In this document: positions 43,486-55,500 of the stretch, in pieces | Position numbering within the stretch: position 1 is the first letter of the stretch | Layout of the letters: each line of letters begins with the position of its first letter | Source of the DNA: Carcinoscorpius rotundicauda | Taxonomy: Eukaryota; Arthropoda; Merostomata; Xiphosura; Limulidae | Length of the DNA: 64,000 nucleotides | Assembly: GCA_011833715.1 (NCBI GenBank) | Contig: CM022391.1 | Span: 4,836,001-4,900,000, forward strand | Reading direction: 5' to 3' | The notes under the pieces: generated by a model | What the model was told of the DNA's origin: nothing | Databases searched by the model: none | The model's input: the letters and a program-made list of their open reading frames with translations, nothing else | Program-made: the position numbers and the translations under genes

Positions 43486-46400
43486 CGAAACGTAATGTCG
43501 AAGATAAACCTTATGAGAAAGGCGTTAATTAATTAGTTTATTTGAAACGATTCAGTTTTATTTATTGTTCTTTTTATCGGAAGGCTCAGTGTCGGACAGT
43601 TAAACCTTATCGGTCAAATTATCGTAATGATTTAAAAATCCTGTATTTTAAAATGTAAGGCAATCTGACATAGCTATATCTATATTATATTAAACATGGT
43701 ATTACTATGAAAGAAACTGTTATTCGTTTTGGTATTTTTTGCACATGTGTGTTACATTTAACTGCTATCTTAAATTTTTCGCGTCCACAATGAAATACTG
43801 TGATGCCTACCTAAGAATGCAGTTATTTGTTTCTAGTAGTGAAGGGTGTACTATATTGCTTAGATGAAAGTATAAGTTTCCAAAGTCGAAACTAAAATTA
43901 ATAGCCATTTCCAATATTTGCATCACCTTTACGGATACCAATAAAAATATCTATATGAATTAGATAAAATTGAAAGGTTCTGAAACATGCATTGGTACTG
44001 TATTTATTAACAGCATATCATTCTATTATGTGAGGTAACAAGAAAATGATTGACTTAGCTGCAAATACATATTGATTTATGATAGAGTTATTATATTATA
44101 ATTACAAAATATACGTTATTGAAAAAATAACTACTATATGTCTTGTTCACTGCAAAAGGATTTATTGCTATTGTGTTAAAATTACATCAAAATTATTGCT
44201 TTACGCTTTCACACGTTTTAATAAACTACGATCATTACTGAAAAGTTTATCACAATTGGTTAAATGTATATATATATATATATATTATCTATATTTACAG
44301 TAAATTATTAGTAGCATGTTAATTGGTGTGTTTGAAAACGCATCATTAGAGCTACCTTAAATGAGTGATACAATGTATGAAGTCATTAGATTGTGATTAT
44401 TCACAGCGAAAATTAACATTAGACTTAGATCCTTTAAAGGCTTAAAATTATAACAAATATTTGGTCAACGTTTCTATTGTATTTAAATTATACTTTAGTG
44501 TAAGAATGTAATCTCGCAAACGCTCTAGACGCGAATAAGTTCACGAACATTTGATAGAGGGATTTCAGTTACAAACCCATTAAAACACTAAATAATCATT
44601 GAAAATATTTGGAAAAGTCGATAAATGCGATATTTTAAACGCTATCTTTTGTTTTCCTTATTAATTTATAATTAAATATAAGTTAATGTTAAATCAATTG
44701 AACGTATATCATTTCAGATATTCGTAAACTGTAATGTTTTAGTAAATCAGAACGATCACTATTTAATAAATAAAATAATAATGTAAAAATAGTTTTAAAT
44801 TTGATATTTGAACTCACGAGTAACAATAATAATGAAAAAGAAAATACGAAAACAAACGGGTTGAAAGTTTTTTGTTCTTGACAGTTGATTTATTAAAAAT
44901 TTATTGATTGTCCATTTATTAAAAAAAGTCTAAAATTCAAATATGTTCAATTTTATCTTTTTTTGAAGTTTCATAAATTATTCTGCAAAAGCTGTGCACT
45001 TCGACAATAACAAAATTCAAACATAATGCTGCAATTTAAACTTTTTAAAAACTTTCGAAACTTAGAATATTTGCTATCAACGGTCATGCAGGCCAATTGT
45101 ATTAATAATTTAGTTTTAATTGTCGCACCTATAAAAATTACAAAATCACGTAAGTCACAATAATAAAAGCTCAAACTGTAAGCTAATGTTTAGATTAGTT
45201 AATTCTGTAAAATCAATAATTTGTAAAAATATTAAGTGTGGCAAAAATAATGAAGATCAAACCAATGCTATATTTTGAAAATTTAATAATTTTCATTTAT
45301 CAATAATGATAATGAGTGAGCAGACAACGAGGGAGTCAGAGTAAAGCATCGCTTTTTAATAAGAGCGCAAATCTTTTGCAAGAATCGATTCGCGTTAACT
45401 GAATAATTAATTCTCTCTTATATTCCACCTATCGTCAGTCTCTGCATTAACGCCGGAATGAATGCAGTTTGGAAACGTGTCAAACCGGAACGGGTAGCCT
45501 AAATGCACTATGGGCGAAATAGTGTGAAAACGAACGTAAATTTTCGTCTTCCCATATCTCGTTAGTAAAACTATAGAAGTAGCTTTGTTGTCTAATATAC
45601 ATTTAACAGCCATTGTTGTCCGTTTATCTTTCAAATTAAATCCGTATTTTCTTCTTATCAACTGAGAATATTCGTCAACATCCGTTTTCAAAACAAGAAT
45701 ATCGAAAATGGGCACCGGATATCATGAGTGCGCAAGATCTATAATTCTGTGGTTTTCATTGGTCACCTCTCAAAGAAGGCGACGATGCGTATTTTGTTGT
45801 TGCTGTATTTTGTTTTATGTGCATTCAAGCCATCGTAAATCGATCGTGGTGACATAGGGGCGCTGAATTATCAAAGAAATAATTCGTGGAGAGTAGAATC
45901 TGCTAGAAATATCATGAAGGTGAGACACGAGACATTGCACAAAGTAATCCAAACAGTTTTACCTTTGTAATATGACATAAATCTAATTATAATGGAAGAC
46001 ATATTTATCTGTATATCTAACTTCATGTGTCATGTTGTTTGTAAATATGCAATTAAAAATTTATCACGTTAGATTTCTTTATCAAATCTCGAGTTTTGAA
46101 AGTAAATACAAAGCACCGTAGAAAATAATAAATTATTGAATAGGCCAGATGTGTAGGCTAAAACAGCTATGTGCTATTCGAGTATTTAAGTCGAATTTAT
46201 AGAAAGTGCAATCAATTTTGTTAGTCCGTAGGGGAAACTACACTTGCAGAGCAAATGTTTGCACAAATCACCTATTTAGAGATTCTATATATTAGTTGAA
46301 TGTGCAAATTAGCATTAGCTCTTGTTCAGCTGACGTCACTTTAGAATTGTAGGTAAATAAAAACATTGTGCGTAAGTGAAATATCTGAACTTTGTAGTAT

Positions 46401-47984
46401 ACTTGTAGGATAAACGAATTATATTGTCTCTGTCTAGTAGATGTCACATTAGAGTTAACATAGGGTAACATTTGCACTTTAAACTAAGCCACTTTAAATT
46501 CCTGCTAAATATTTCGTCACCACTTCGTTAATACCCACACCTGTATCTATATTTGTGTATTAGTTTTATCCTATATGATGTAAATATTAATATAATAATT
46601 ATTCACATCAGATAGTTATAACTTCCGTGCAAAGTATTTGTTGGACTGTGTTAGAATTATAGATACATAACTATTATTACAAATTTAAAATTTGTTTTTA
46701 CAGATGTAGATATTATTATTTTGGTAGGAAATTAATATGCACATTATAACTATTATCTATACACTTGTTGATATTTGTTACAGTATTATAGTTATAAACA
46801 TTTCTGTAAATAATTAATTGAAGGTGTTTTTCGTTTATTCATCAAAGGAATGATGTGATAAATATTACACTGCGAAACGGTAGCCGTGGGCACAACCAGG
46901 TTTTAATGATTCTATCTGTGGGTTGTGTGTTACATTAAAATAAATTCCAAGTACATTTTCAAATATATGCTAGTTAAAGTTATTTACTTGAAGGATATCC
47001 CATTAAACTTTTATTAATACAAAATAATTAACTTATTCGAATAAGGGGCCAAGTTAATAGATCCGAGATCGTTGCTAAACTTATCTAGGCCCGGTTTTTT
47101 CATACCTTTCAATCACTGAATGTTTTTTTTATTGTTGTTGTTTTATTCATTAAGTTTTGTAGTCATGATCACGACAACAAAGAACATTAAAATCTACAAC
47201 AATATTAGCGAGAAAGATTAACAATGATACACGGTATTGTCTAAGATTCGAAAATAAATAAATAAATTAGGTTACTTTGTGTATGTATTAATGTTTAAGT
47301 TAAAATTTAAATATTTCGTATTATTAGCGCACAGTAATTACATAAAAAATATTATTAATTAATGATTAACATTTTATGTTTACAAAATGATAGTATACTA
47401 TGATTATTGTTAATAGTAAGTAAAGTATAAATACTGAGAGAAATAAACACAAAAATTTATTTGTTCTGCATATTACAAGTAATAATTCCATTGTTTTGTT
47501 CGAGCATTTCTAGAAATTCCAACTTACGTGAATTGTATTGTTCAGATTGGTAGACAAATAAATGAATGCTATAATACTGTATGACAAAAAAATGGTTTTT
47601 CAATAAACATAGCTGCAAATGTTCATTAGTGTACACAATTTCCACAAATTAGTTATTTTATCAAAATACAAATTTACTATTTCTTTTTAAATTTAACGGC
47701 ACTGAGAGATAATATCAAATTGAATCGTAAATGTACGAGTTACAAAATTTTTGTAAACTAAAATGAGTCTTCGAGTGAAAAAAAAAATACTTCAGACGAA
47801 ATAACTGCTGATACATACTGAAACTGATAAATATTACGTTTCCTTGATCAGTTGTGTTGTATTTCTTATTTTTAGTTAATTTATGTTTATTTTATTAAAA
47901 TTATACCAAGTTTCAACTGAATATATAAGTTTTCGATTGCCACCACACACGTTATGTATGTACTTCTATTAAACAAGTGTTTGT
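43486..47984. other. Downstream region without a supported gene
   Basis: Begins with the NCKX 3' untranslated region, whose end I cannot place. TA microsatellite at 44266-44284. Apart from the weak frame at 45407-45715, it is AT-rich with no domain, SINE or transposon ends recognised. Confidence 0.5.
45407..45715 (-). CDS. Unrecognised open frame, 102 codons
   Basis: ATG-started frame, MPIFDILVLKTDVDEYSQLI... ending DDRWNIREN. It stands out because its DNA (about 45390-45900) is less AT-rich and has more CG dinucleotides than its surroundings, and the residue composition looks protein-like (mixed charged and aliphatic, no low complexity). I recognise no domain, signal peptide or membrane segment. 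It could be a small gene, an exon read through, or a scrap of a transposon protein. An inverted CCAAT (ATTGG) lies at about 45759, upstream on the minus strand. Confidence 0.22.
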   Translation of the reverse strand: MPIFDILVLKTDVDEYSQLIRRKYGFNLKDKRTTMAVKCILDNKATSIVLLTRYGKTKIYVRFHTISPIVHLGYPFRFDTFPNCIHSGVNAETDDRWNIREN

Positions 47985-48106
47985 GTGTTTTTTCGTATAG
48001 CAAAGCCACAAAGAGCTATCTGCTCAGCCCACCGAGGGGAATCGAACCCCTGATTTTAGCATTGTAAATCAGGAGACATACCGCTGTACTAGCGGGGGGT
48101 AGTTAG
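47985..48106 (-). mobile_element. SINE-B2, full length
   Basis: GTGTTTTTTCGTATAGCAAA tail at the left, GGGAATCGAACCCCTGA (intact box B complement), CGCTGTACTAGCGGGGGG head at the right. Best-preserved copy of this subtype in the window. Confidence 0.9.
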
Positions 48107-49729
48107 AAGTGATATTTTAAGCCTAACTAGTTGTCAGTTTTCAAGATATCTTGGTTTTGAGGTTTGTAGATACTTATATTGAGTTTACTGTTAACAGTAC
48201 TCGGTTGAAACAGAAATAACTTCAGATTTTAGTTTGCTACGTATATGACATTCATTTCGAGATATACACATAAAACACTCGGAGAAATTCTGTAGTTAAG
48301 TATTTTTTGAAACTGGTCATAAGCGCTATAAAAGTTATGCTTAAATTAGATAAAGTTATTTGTAACTTTACTTTCAGTAAGGAGCTATCCATGCTCGATG
48401 CTTTAAAGTCCACGGTGTTCATTGGATTTCTGCTCTAGGCCGTTAATCCTTTTATTACGTGTTTATAATTCACTTGTTAAGAATAACAGAACATTTAATA
48501 AAATCTCATACTTCAGTTATATTAAAATGATACTGCGTTAACTACAAAAACATAACACATCAGTATTATAATATTATAAAATAACATTTTTATATATTTT
48601 TGGTATATTTCTTTCAAAACAGTTTTGGTGTTAGTGTATGTGTTAGAATGTATTATTCCCACCTACATCATTATATTTAATGATATGTAAAGGATATTAA
48701 AGCCGGTGCTTTGAGAAGTAATGAGAAAATAGAAAATAAAAGCATTAATTTTACCAAAACTTGATCTGTGTAGTGTATTTCAGAGTGGTATTTTAGAATA
48801 TAAAAAACTATAAACCGTGTGTGTGGGAGGGGGGGGGGTGATAAGTATTGTAGTTAGGCTTGACTGGAGACAGGATACTTTTAAACAATGTTTGTATTGC
48901 AGTTAAGTTAATATATTTCAGTTTTGCATGAAATTTTAAGACTTACTGAACGCCAACGACAAGTTACCTGTTTTCAGTGAAATCAGTAGATATTTAAACT
49001 AGTCCAGCCTCTCGAAAACCTTGTCCAAACAGACTGACCTCTCCCACTGCAAAATATTATGTAATTTATCAAAACATTGTCCACAAATGAATTGTCTGTA
49101 CAATTTATTCCAAAACAAATGTTTTGTCAATAAATACAATTAGTCTAACCTTTATAATATTTAATATTTCATTTAAACTATGAATATAGGATTTCTCTTC
49201 CCAGCATGGTTATAGTAATACATTACGTATTAGATTCTAATTTATTTAATTGAATGATACATATTTCCCATACTCATTAAATAATCATATCGATATGCAA
49301 ATAAGCATAAAAGCTGAATAGTGCTAAAACAACGTAATCGCATAGGTCTATTTCAAAACTTTTTTTAGTACTATTGATAGGTTTGGGATTAGAAATGAAA
49401 TTTCAAAAAAAAAAAAAGCTGAATCCATCATGTTGCCGCTAAAACGTATCATAATAATCGTTTGTAAAGCTTTATCGTCTGTGCACATAGCTTTATTCAT
49501 AGAACTGAGACTGTTGTTTAAAAAGTCTATTGACAAGATGGTACAATAAAAATAATTTAAAATGTTAAATAGAACTCGACCACCTTGAAGTAACGTTTTT
49601 CGTCTGAATGGAATCGAACTGAGTGACGTCCTTTATGTTTATCCCAACGTAAGCACGTTTAAAAACATAACACTGACCGTAACTGAAATTTATATGTAAT
49701 AATATTTTTTGTAATTCATTTTATATATT
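48107..49729. other. No gene seen
   Basis: AT-rich; a GT/G-rich run (GTGTGTGTGGGAGGGG) at about 48818-48838 could form a G-quadruplex but is probably simple sequence. Confidence 0.45.
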
Positions 49730-49853
49730 TGTTTGTTTGTTTTAGAGCAAATACACAATAGGCTATCTTCGTTCTGTCCACCTCGGGGAACCAAACCCCG
49801 GATTTGAGCGTCGTAGGTCCATAAGCTTACCGCTGATCCATTGGGGGACTTAT
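49730..49853 (-). mobile_element. SINE-B, full length, diverged
   Basis: TTTGTTTGTTTTAGAGCAAA tail, CGGGGAACCAAACCCCGGAT box region, ACCGCTGATCCATTGGGGGA head. Confidence 0.82.
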
Positions 49854-51830
49854 TTTCTAAGAGCAACCTCAGTGTATACTTATAGTATTAACGTTTGTAT
49901 AATGTATATTTGATTTTATTTACACAAGTCATCATTGTTTAAAATGATCACAATACCTCCTCCAAACAACAACGACATTTTTGTATGATAAGACTATCGC
50001 TTGTAACTATATTTAAGTATTTATAGATGTATATAATACAGCTTTTACTTTCTGAAAGACATAGTTAGGTTTATATTTTCTATAAGTTTTATATAAGTTA
50101 CTTTTGATATTAGGAAGATGACATCAGTATGTTGATACGTGAGTAAATAAACTCGACGACCCAATATATCAGTTGAATAGTTGTGGCTTAAATAAGTATA
50201 GTAAAATAATGTGAAACATGTATCGTCAGTTCAAATGTTATTTGACTATAGTATATCATGTACGTATATAAAAAAAAAGTGTATTATACATTGTTTAATC
50301 AAATAACACTTTATCCACAACCAGCCGTTTTTGTTCTTCATGGGTACGTTGTTTTGACATTCAGTGAATTTATTTTAGGGTCAGGCTTAGCTATAGGACA
50401 TGCATGTAGTTCGCCATCTGCGGAAATGAATTAATTAACAGGAAATCTTCCGGGATTTAAATTGTCCGTCTCTAGAAACCAATTGATTTGGAGTATACCT
50501 GCTACAGAATCTAACCATTTGCTTCGAGTCTAAGAAAGGCAGTTTTACAATTTGAAACACGGAGTAAAAAAACAAACATTGATAACTTGTAAATTTATTT
50601 AAATGTAATATAAATCCCAGTAATAAAGTTTAATCTCTATTTATATATCTGGGTACTTTCGATATCAATATTTAATCAATCATTTATCACTTAAATTCAG
50701 TTGTAACTTTTTTCCATCCAAAGATAATTTAGTTCTGAATATCTGTACAAACTCCCTGCCCTGCTACACGCTCCAGCATTTCTAACTAAGTCTTTATTTT
50801 CACTGCATCAACACTTTACAAGTAAAAGTTGTTTTTAAGATGCACTATACTAGAAAAATCTTAATTTTTGTACCACAGTTTCTTAAACAAAAATAAATCT
50901 TTTTCAAAATCCTTTAGTTATAACATAACACAAGATGGCGCAATCTTGCACGTAAATAAAATGGTATCAAATTAATACATGTATCTGGCCGTAAATTGGG
51001 TTTCGTAGTGCACGTGCCTTTATTCAATCTTCATGCAAAGTTAAAGTAAGTACACTGCATATTTATGCCGATTATCATGATGTGCGGAAAACTTGCGTCT
51101 TTATAAAGTGTTAGAGCTAATTTTTTAGCTAATCGGAGATTAATCAATAAAATCCAGGGAGATTTCCTGACTTACGTGTACAGAGAGAAAAAAAAACTGC
51201 TAATGTAAGTCCAACTATATTAAGGAGATTATAAAATACTTGTTGTGGTACAAATTAATCGAAACATTATAATTAGTTTGCATGTTTGTTTCTTGTTATC
51301 TTTCAATTAAAATTTCAGCATTTACTGTAGAATATGTTTATGAATTTTTATCTGATGTACTTTATTAGTTCAGTGTACAGGTTCTGATCCAGTATTGTAA
51401 AGTTTCTTGTAGAAAATAAATGTGTAATTAGTTAATTGGCTGTGTGTTGTTTTATTTCTACGACAAAATATGTTCACTTCAATAAATTTAGTTCATTTAT
51501 CTAGAACATATTATCACAAGATCAACTAGACAGGATACTGTTTTTATGGAAATTTTAAAAAGTAAAGTATTTTCATCCTTGAAACAAATGTCGCGCTCTG
51601 GACACACTGCACGTGTTAGTCTGACAATATTCCTTTTGTGTGGTTTTGCGTGAAATTCAAAACAAACTGACAATATTCGACTTAAAAGATTTATTTTTAA
51701 AAAAATAAAAAATGCATGCCACGAAAAATGGCTAATATGAAATAGATACCTACAACATGGGACAAGTTTTCTCTTTTCGATTCCGTCTTATCACAACTAT
51801 TTTTCAGCTAGTAATATTTGTCAATAACCT
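49854..51830. other. No gene seen; trace of the hammerhead element
   Basis: AT-rich. CACAACCAGCCGTTTTTGTT at about 50316-50335 matches the end of the 3776-4250 element and may be a leftover. Confidence 0.45.
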
Positions 51831-52108
51831 GTTTGGTTTGTTTTGAATTTCGCCCAAAGCTACACAAGAGCTATCTGCGCTAGCCGTCCCTAATTTAGCA
51901 GTGTAAGACTAGAGGAAAGGCAGCTAGTCATCACTACCCACTGCCAACTATTGGGCTACTATTTTACGAACGAATAGTGGGATTAAGTGTAATATTATAA
52001 CACCCTATGGCTGGGCTGAAAGGGGAAGCAAATTTGGTGTGACGAGGATTCGAACCTCCGACCCTCGTATTACGAGAAGAATTCCTTAACCATGGCGGGC
52101 TTCTCACC
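51831..52108 (-). mobile_element. SINE-A, full length, reverse
   Basis: GGTTTGTTTTGAATTTCGCC tail at the left, GGATTCGAACCTCCG box B complement, CCATGGCGGGC head at the right. Confidence 0.92.
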
Positions 52109-52589
52109 TCGGAGATTAATAGTTTTATGCACTATACACATCTATAACCTAAAACAATGTTGGAATTAATTTAAAGTACATAAATTGCTGCTTTAACCTT
52201 TCACGAAAGAATGAGTCTTACGAGGGAAGGTATCACCCAAAAACAAAGCTGAGGAAAAGTTTTTATACAACATTTATTTTATTCAGTAGTTTCACAATTA
52301 ATTCTGGTAATACCTTGTTGAGATATTACATTAATATAATTATATATACGAGTATGTCAGTATTTTAAGGATATGTGGGCTAATGATTCTTGTACATATA
52401 AATTCAGCAATAAGCCAAAGGCATTACTCTTTTTAAAAAAAAAATAATGTATTCAAAGCAAGTCAAACTGTGTACAAAAGTACTTTTAAGTATGGATATT
52501 ACAGTTGTAACTCAAATTCCACATAATATTCCTTTCTTGTCAAAACTAAATACTGTGGTTGAAGAAAATGACATTGGTGTTGAAATAAA

Positions 52590-55500
52590 TCACTGAAGTC
52601 ATCTGAACAGTGTACAGGAGCTAGTAGATAACACCTATAAAATACTGAATACTCAACTGAACAGTGTACTGGAGCTAGTATATAACACCTATAAAATACT
52701 GAATACTCATCTGAACAGTGTACTGGAGCTTAAAGATAACACCTATGGTATACTGAATACTCATCTGAACAGTGTACTGGAGCTAGTAGATAACACCTAT
52801 AGAATACTGAATACTCATCTGAACAGTGTACTTGAGCTAGTAGATAACACCTATAGAATACTGAATACTCATCTGAACAGTGTACTGAAGCTGGTAGATA
52901 ACTATAGTATACTGAATACTCAAATGAACAGTGTACTGGAGTTGGTAGATAACACCTATACAATACTCATCTGAAGAGTGTACTGGAGCTGGTAGATAAC
53001 ACCTGTAGAATACTGAACAGTGTATGGTAGCTTGTAGATAAGACCTGTAGAATACTGAATACTCATCTGAACAGTGTACTGAAGCTAGTAGATAACACCT
53101 ATATAATACTAAATACTCATCTGAACAGTGTACCAGACCTAGTAGATCACGCCTATGGTATACTTAATACTCAAATAAACAATGTACAGGAGCTGGAAAA
53201 TAACACGTGTAGTATACTGAATACTCATTTGAACAGTGTACTGGAGCTAGTAGATAACACCTATAGTATACTGAATACTCATCTGAACACTGTACTGGAG
53301 CTGGGAGATAACACATATAGTATACTGAATACTCATCTAAACAGTGTACTGGAGCTCGTAGATAACACCAAAAGAATACTGAATACTCATCTGAACACTG
53401 TTCTGGAGCTTGTAGATAACACCTATAGTATACTGAATACTCATTTGAACAGTGTACTGGAGCTAGTAGACAACACCTACAGAATACTGAATACTCAACT
53501 GAACAGTGTACTGGAGCTAGTAGATAACACCTATAGTATACTGAATACTCATCTGAACAGTGTACTGGAGCTGGAAGATAACACCTGTAAAATACTGAAT
53601 ATTCATCTAAACATTGTACAGGAGCTTGTATATAACACCTATAGAATACTGAATACTCTTCTAAACAGTGTACTGAAGTGGGGAGATAACACATATAGTA
53701 TACTGAATACTCATCTGAACAGTGTACTGGAGCTGGAAGATAACACCTATAAAATACTGAATATTCATCTGAACATTGTACAGGAGCTTGTATATAACAC
53801 CTATAGAATACTGAATACTCTTCTGAACAGTGTACTGAAGCTAAGAGATAACACCTATGGTATACTGAAAACTCAACTAAAAAGTGTACTGGACCTGGTA
53901 GATAACACCCATAGAATACTGAATACATACCTGAACAGAGTACTGGAGCTGGTAGATAACACCTATAAAATACTGAATCTTCAAATAAACAGTGTACTGA
54001 AGCTAGTAGATAACAATTATAGTATACTGAATACTCAACTGAACAGTGTACTGGAGCTAGTAGAGAACACCTACAGTATACTGAATAGTCATCTGAACAG
54101 TGTACTGGAGCTGGTAGATAACAATTATAGAGTACTGAATATTCGTCTGAACAGTGTACTGAAGCTGGTAGATAACACCAATGGAATACTAAATACTCAT
54201 TTGAAAAGTGTACTGAAGCTGGTAGATAACACCTATAGAATTCTGAATACTGAACTAAACAGTGTACTGGAGCTGGTATATAACACCTATGGAATACTAA
54301 ATACTCATTTGAACAGTGTATTGAAGGTGGTAGATAACACCTATGGAATAGTAAATACTCTCCTGAACAGTGTACTGGAGTTTGCAGATAACACCTATAG
54401 AATAGTGAATACTCATCTGAACAGTGTACTAAAGCTGATAGATAACACCTATAGCACACTTAATACTCAAGTAAATAGTGTACTGGAGCTAATAGATAAC
54501 GCCTATAAAATACTAAATACTCATCTGAACAGTGTACTGAAGCTGGTAGACAACAACAATAGAATATTGAATACTCTTCTGAACAGTGTACTTGAGCTAG
54601 TAGATAACACCTATGGAATTGTCAATTCTCATCTGAACAGTGTAGAGCTTGTAGATGAAACCAATAGAATACTAAATACTCATCTGAATAGTGTACTGAA
54701 GCTGGTAGATAACATCTATGGAATACTGAATACTCACCTGAACAGTGTACTGGAGCTGGTAGATAACACTTAAAGAATACTGAATATTCATCTGAAAAGT
54801 GTACTGAAGCTAGTAGATAACAATTATAGTATACTGAATACTCAACTCAACAGTGTACTGGAGCTAGTAGATAACGATTATAGTATACTGAATACTCAAC
54901 TGAACAGTGTACTGGAGCTAGTAGAGAACACCTACAGTATACTGAATAATCATCTGAATAGTGTACTGGAGCTGGTAGATAACAATTATAGAATACTGAA
55001 TACTCAACTGAACAGTGTACTGAAGCTAATAGAGAACACCTACAGTATACTGAATAATCATCTGAATAGTGTACTGGAGCTTGTAGATAACACCTGTAGA
55101 ATACTGAATACTCATCTGAACAGTGTACTGGAGCTAGTAGATAACACCCATAAAATACTGAATACACACCTGAGTAGTGTACTGGAGCTGGTAGATAACA
55201 CCTATAAAATACTGAATATCCAAATAAACAATGTATTGGAGCTGATAGATAACACCTATAGAATACTGAATACTCAACTCAATTGTGTACTGGAGCTGGT
55301 AGATAACACCTATAGAATACTGAACACTCAACTCAACAGTGTACTGCAGCTGGTAGATAACATCTATAGTACATTGAATATTCATCTGAAACGAGTACTA
55401 GAGCTTGTAGACAACACCTATAGAATACTGAATACTAATCTGAACAGTGTACTGAAGCTGGTACACAACAACTATAGAATATTGAATACTCATCTGAACA

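Noticed and set aside
48818..48838. G-quadruplex regulatory element
   Set aside because: A single GT/G run; simple sequence explains it and nothing nearby suggests regulation.
6917..52108. tRNA genes, from box A/box B matches
   Set aside because: Each lies in a SINE head with a SINE body behind it and no credible tRNA fold with an anticodon arm.
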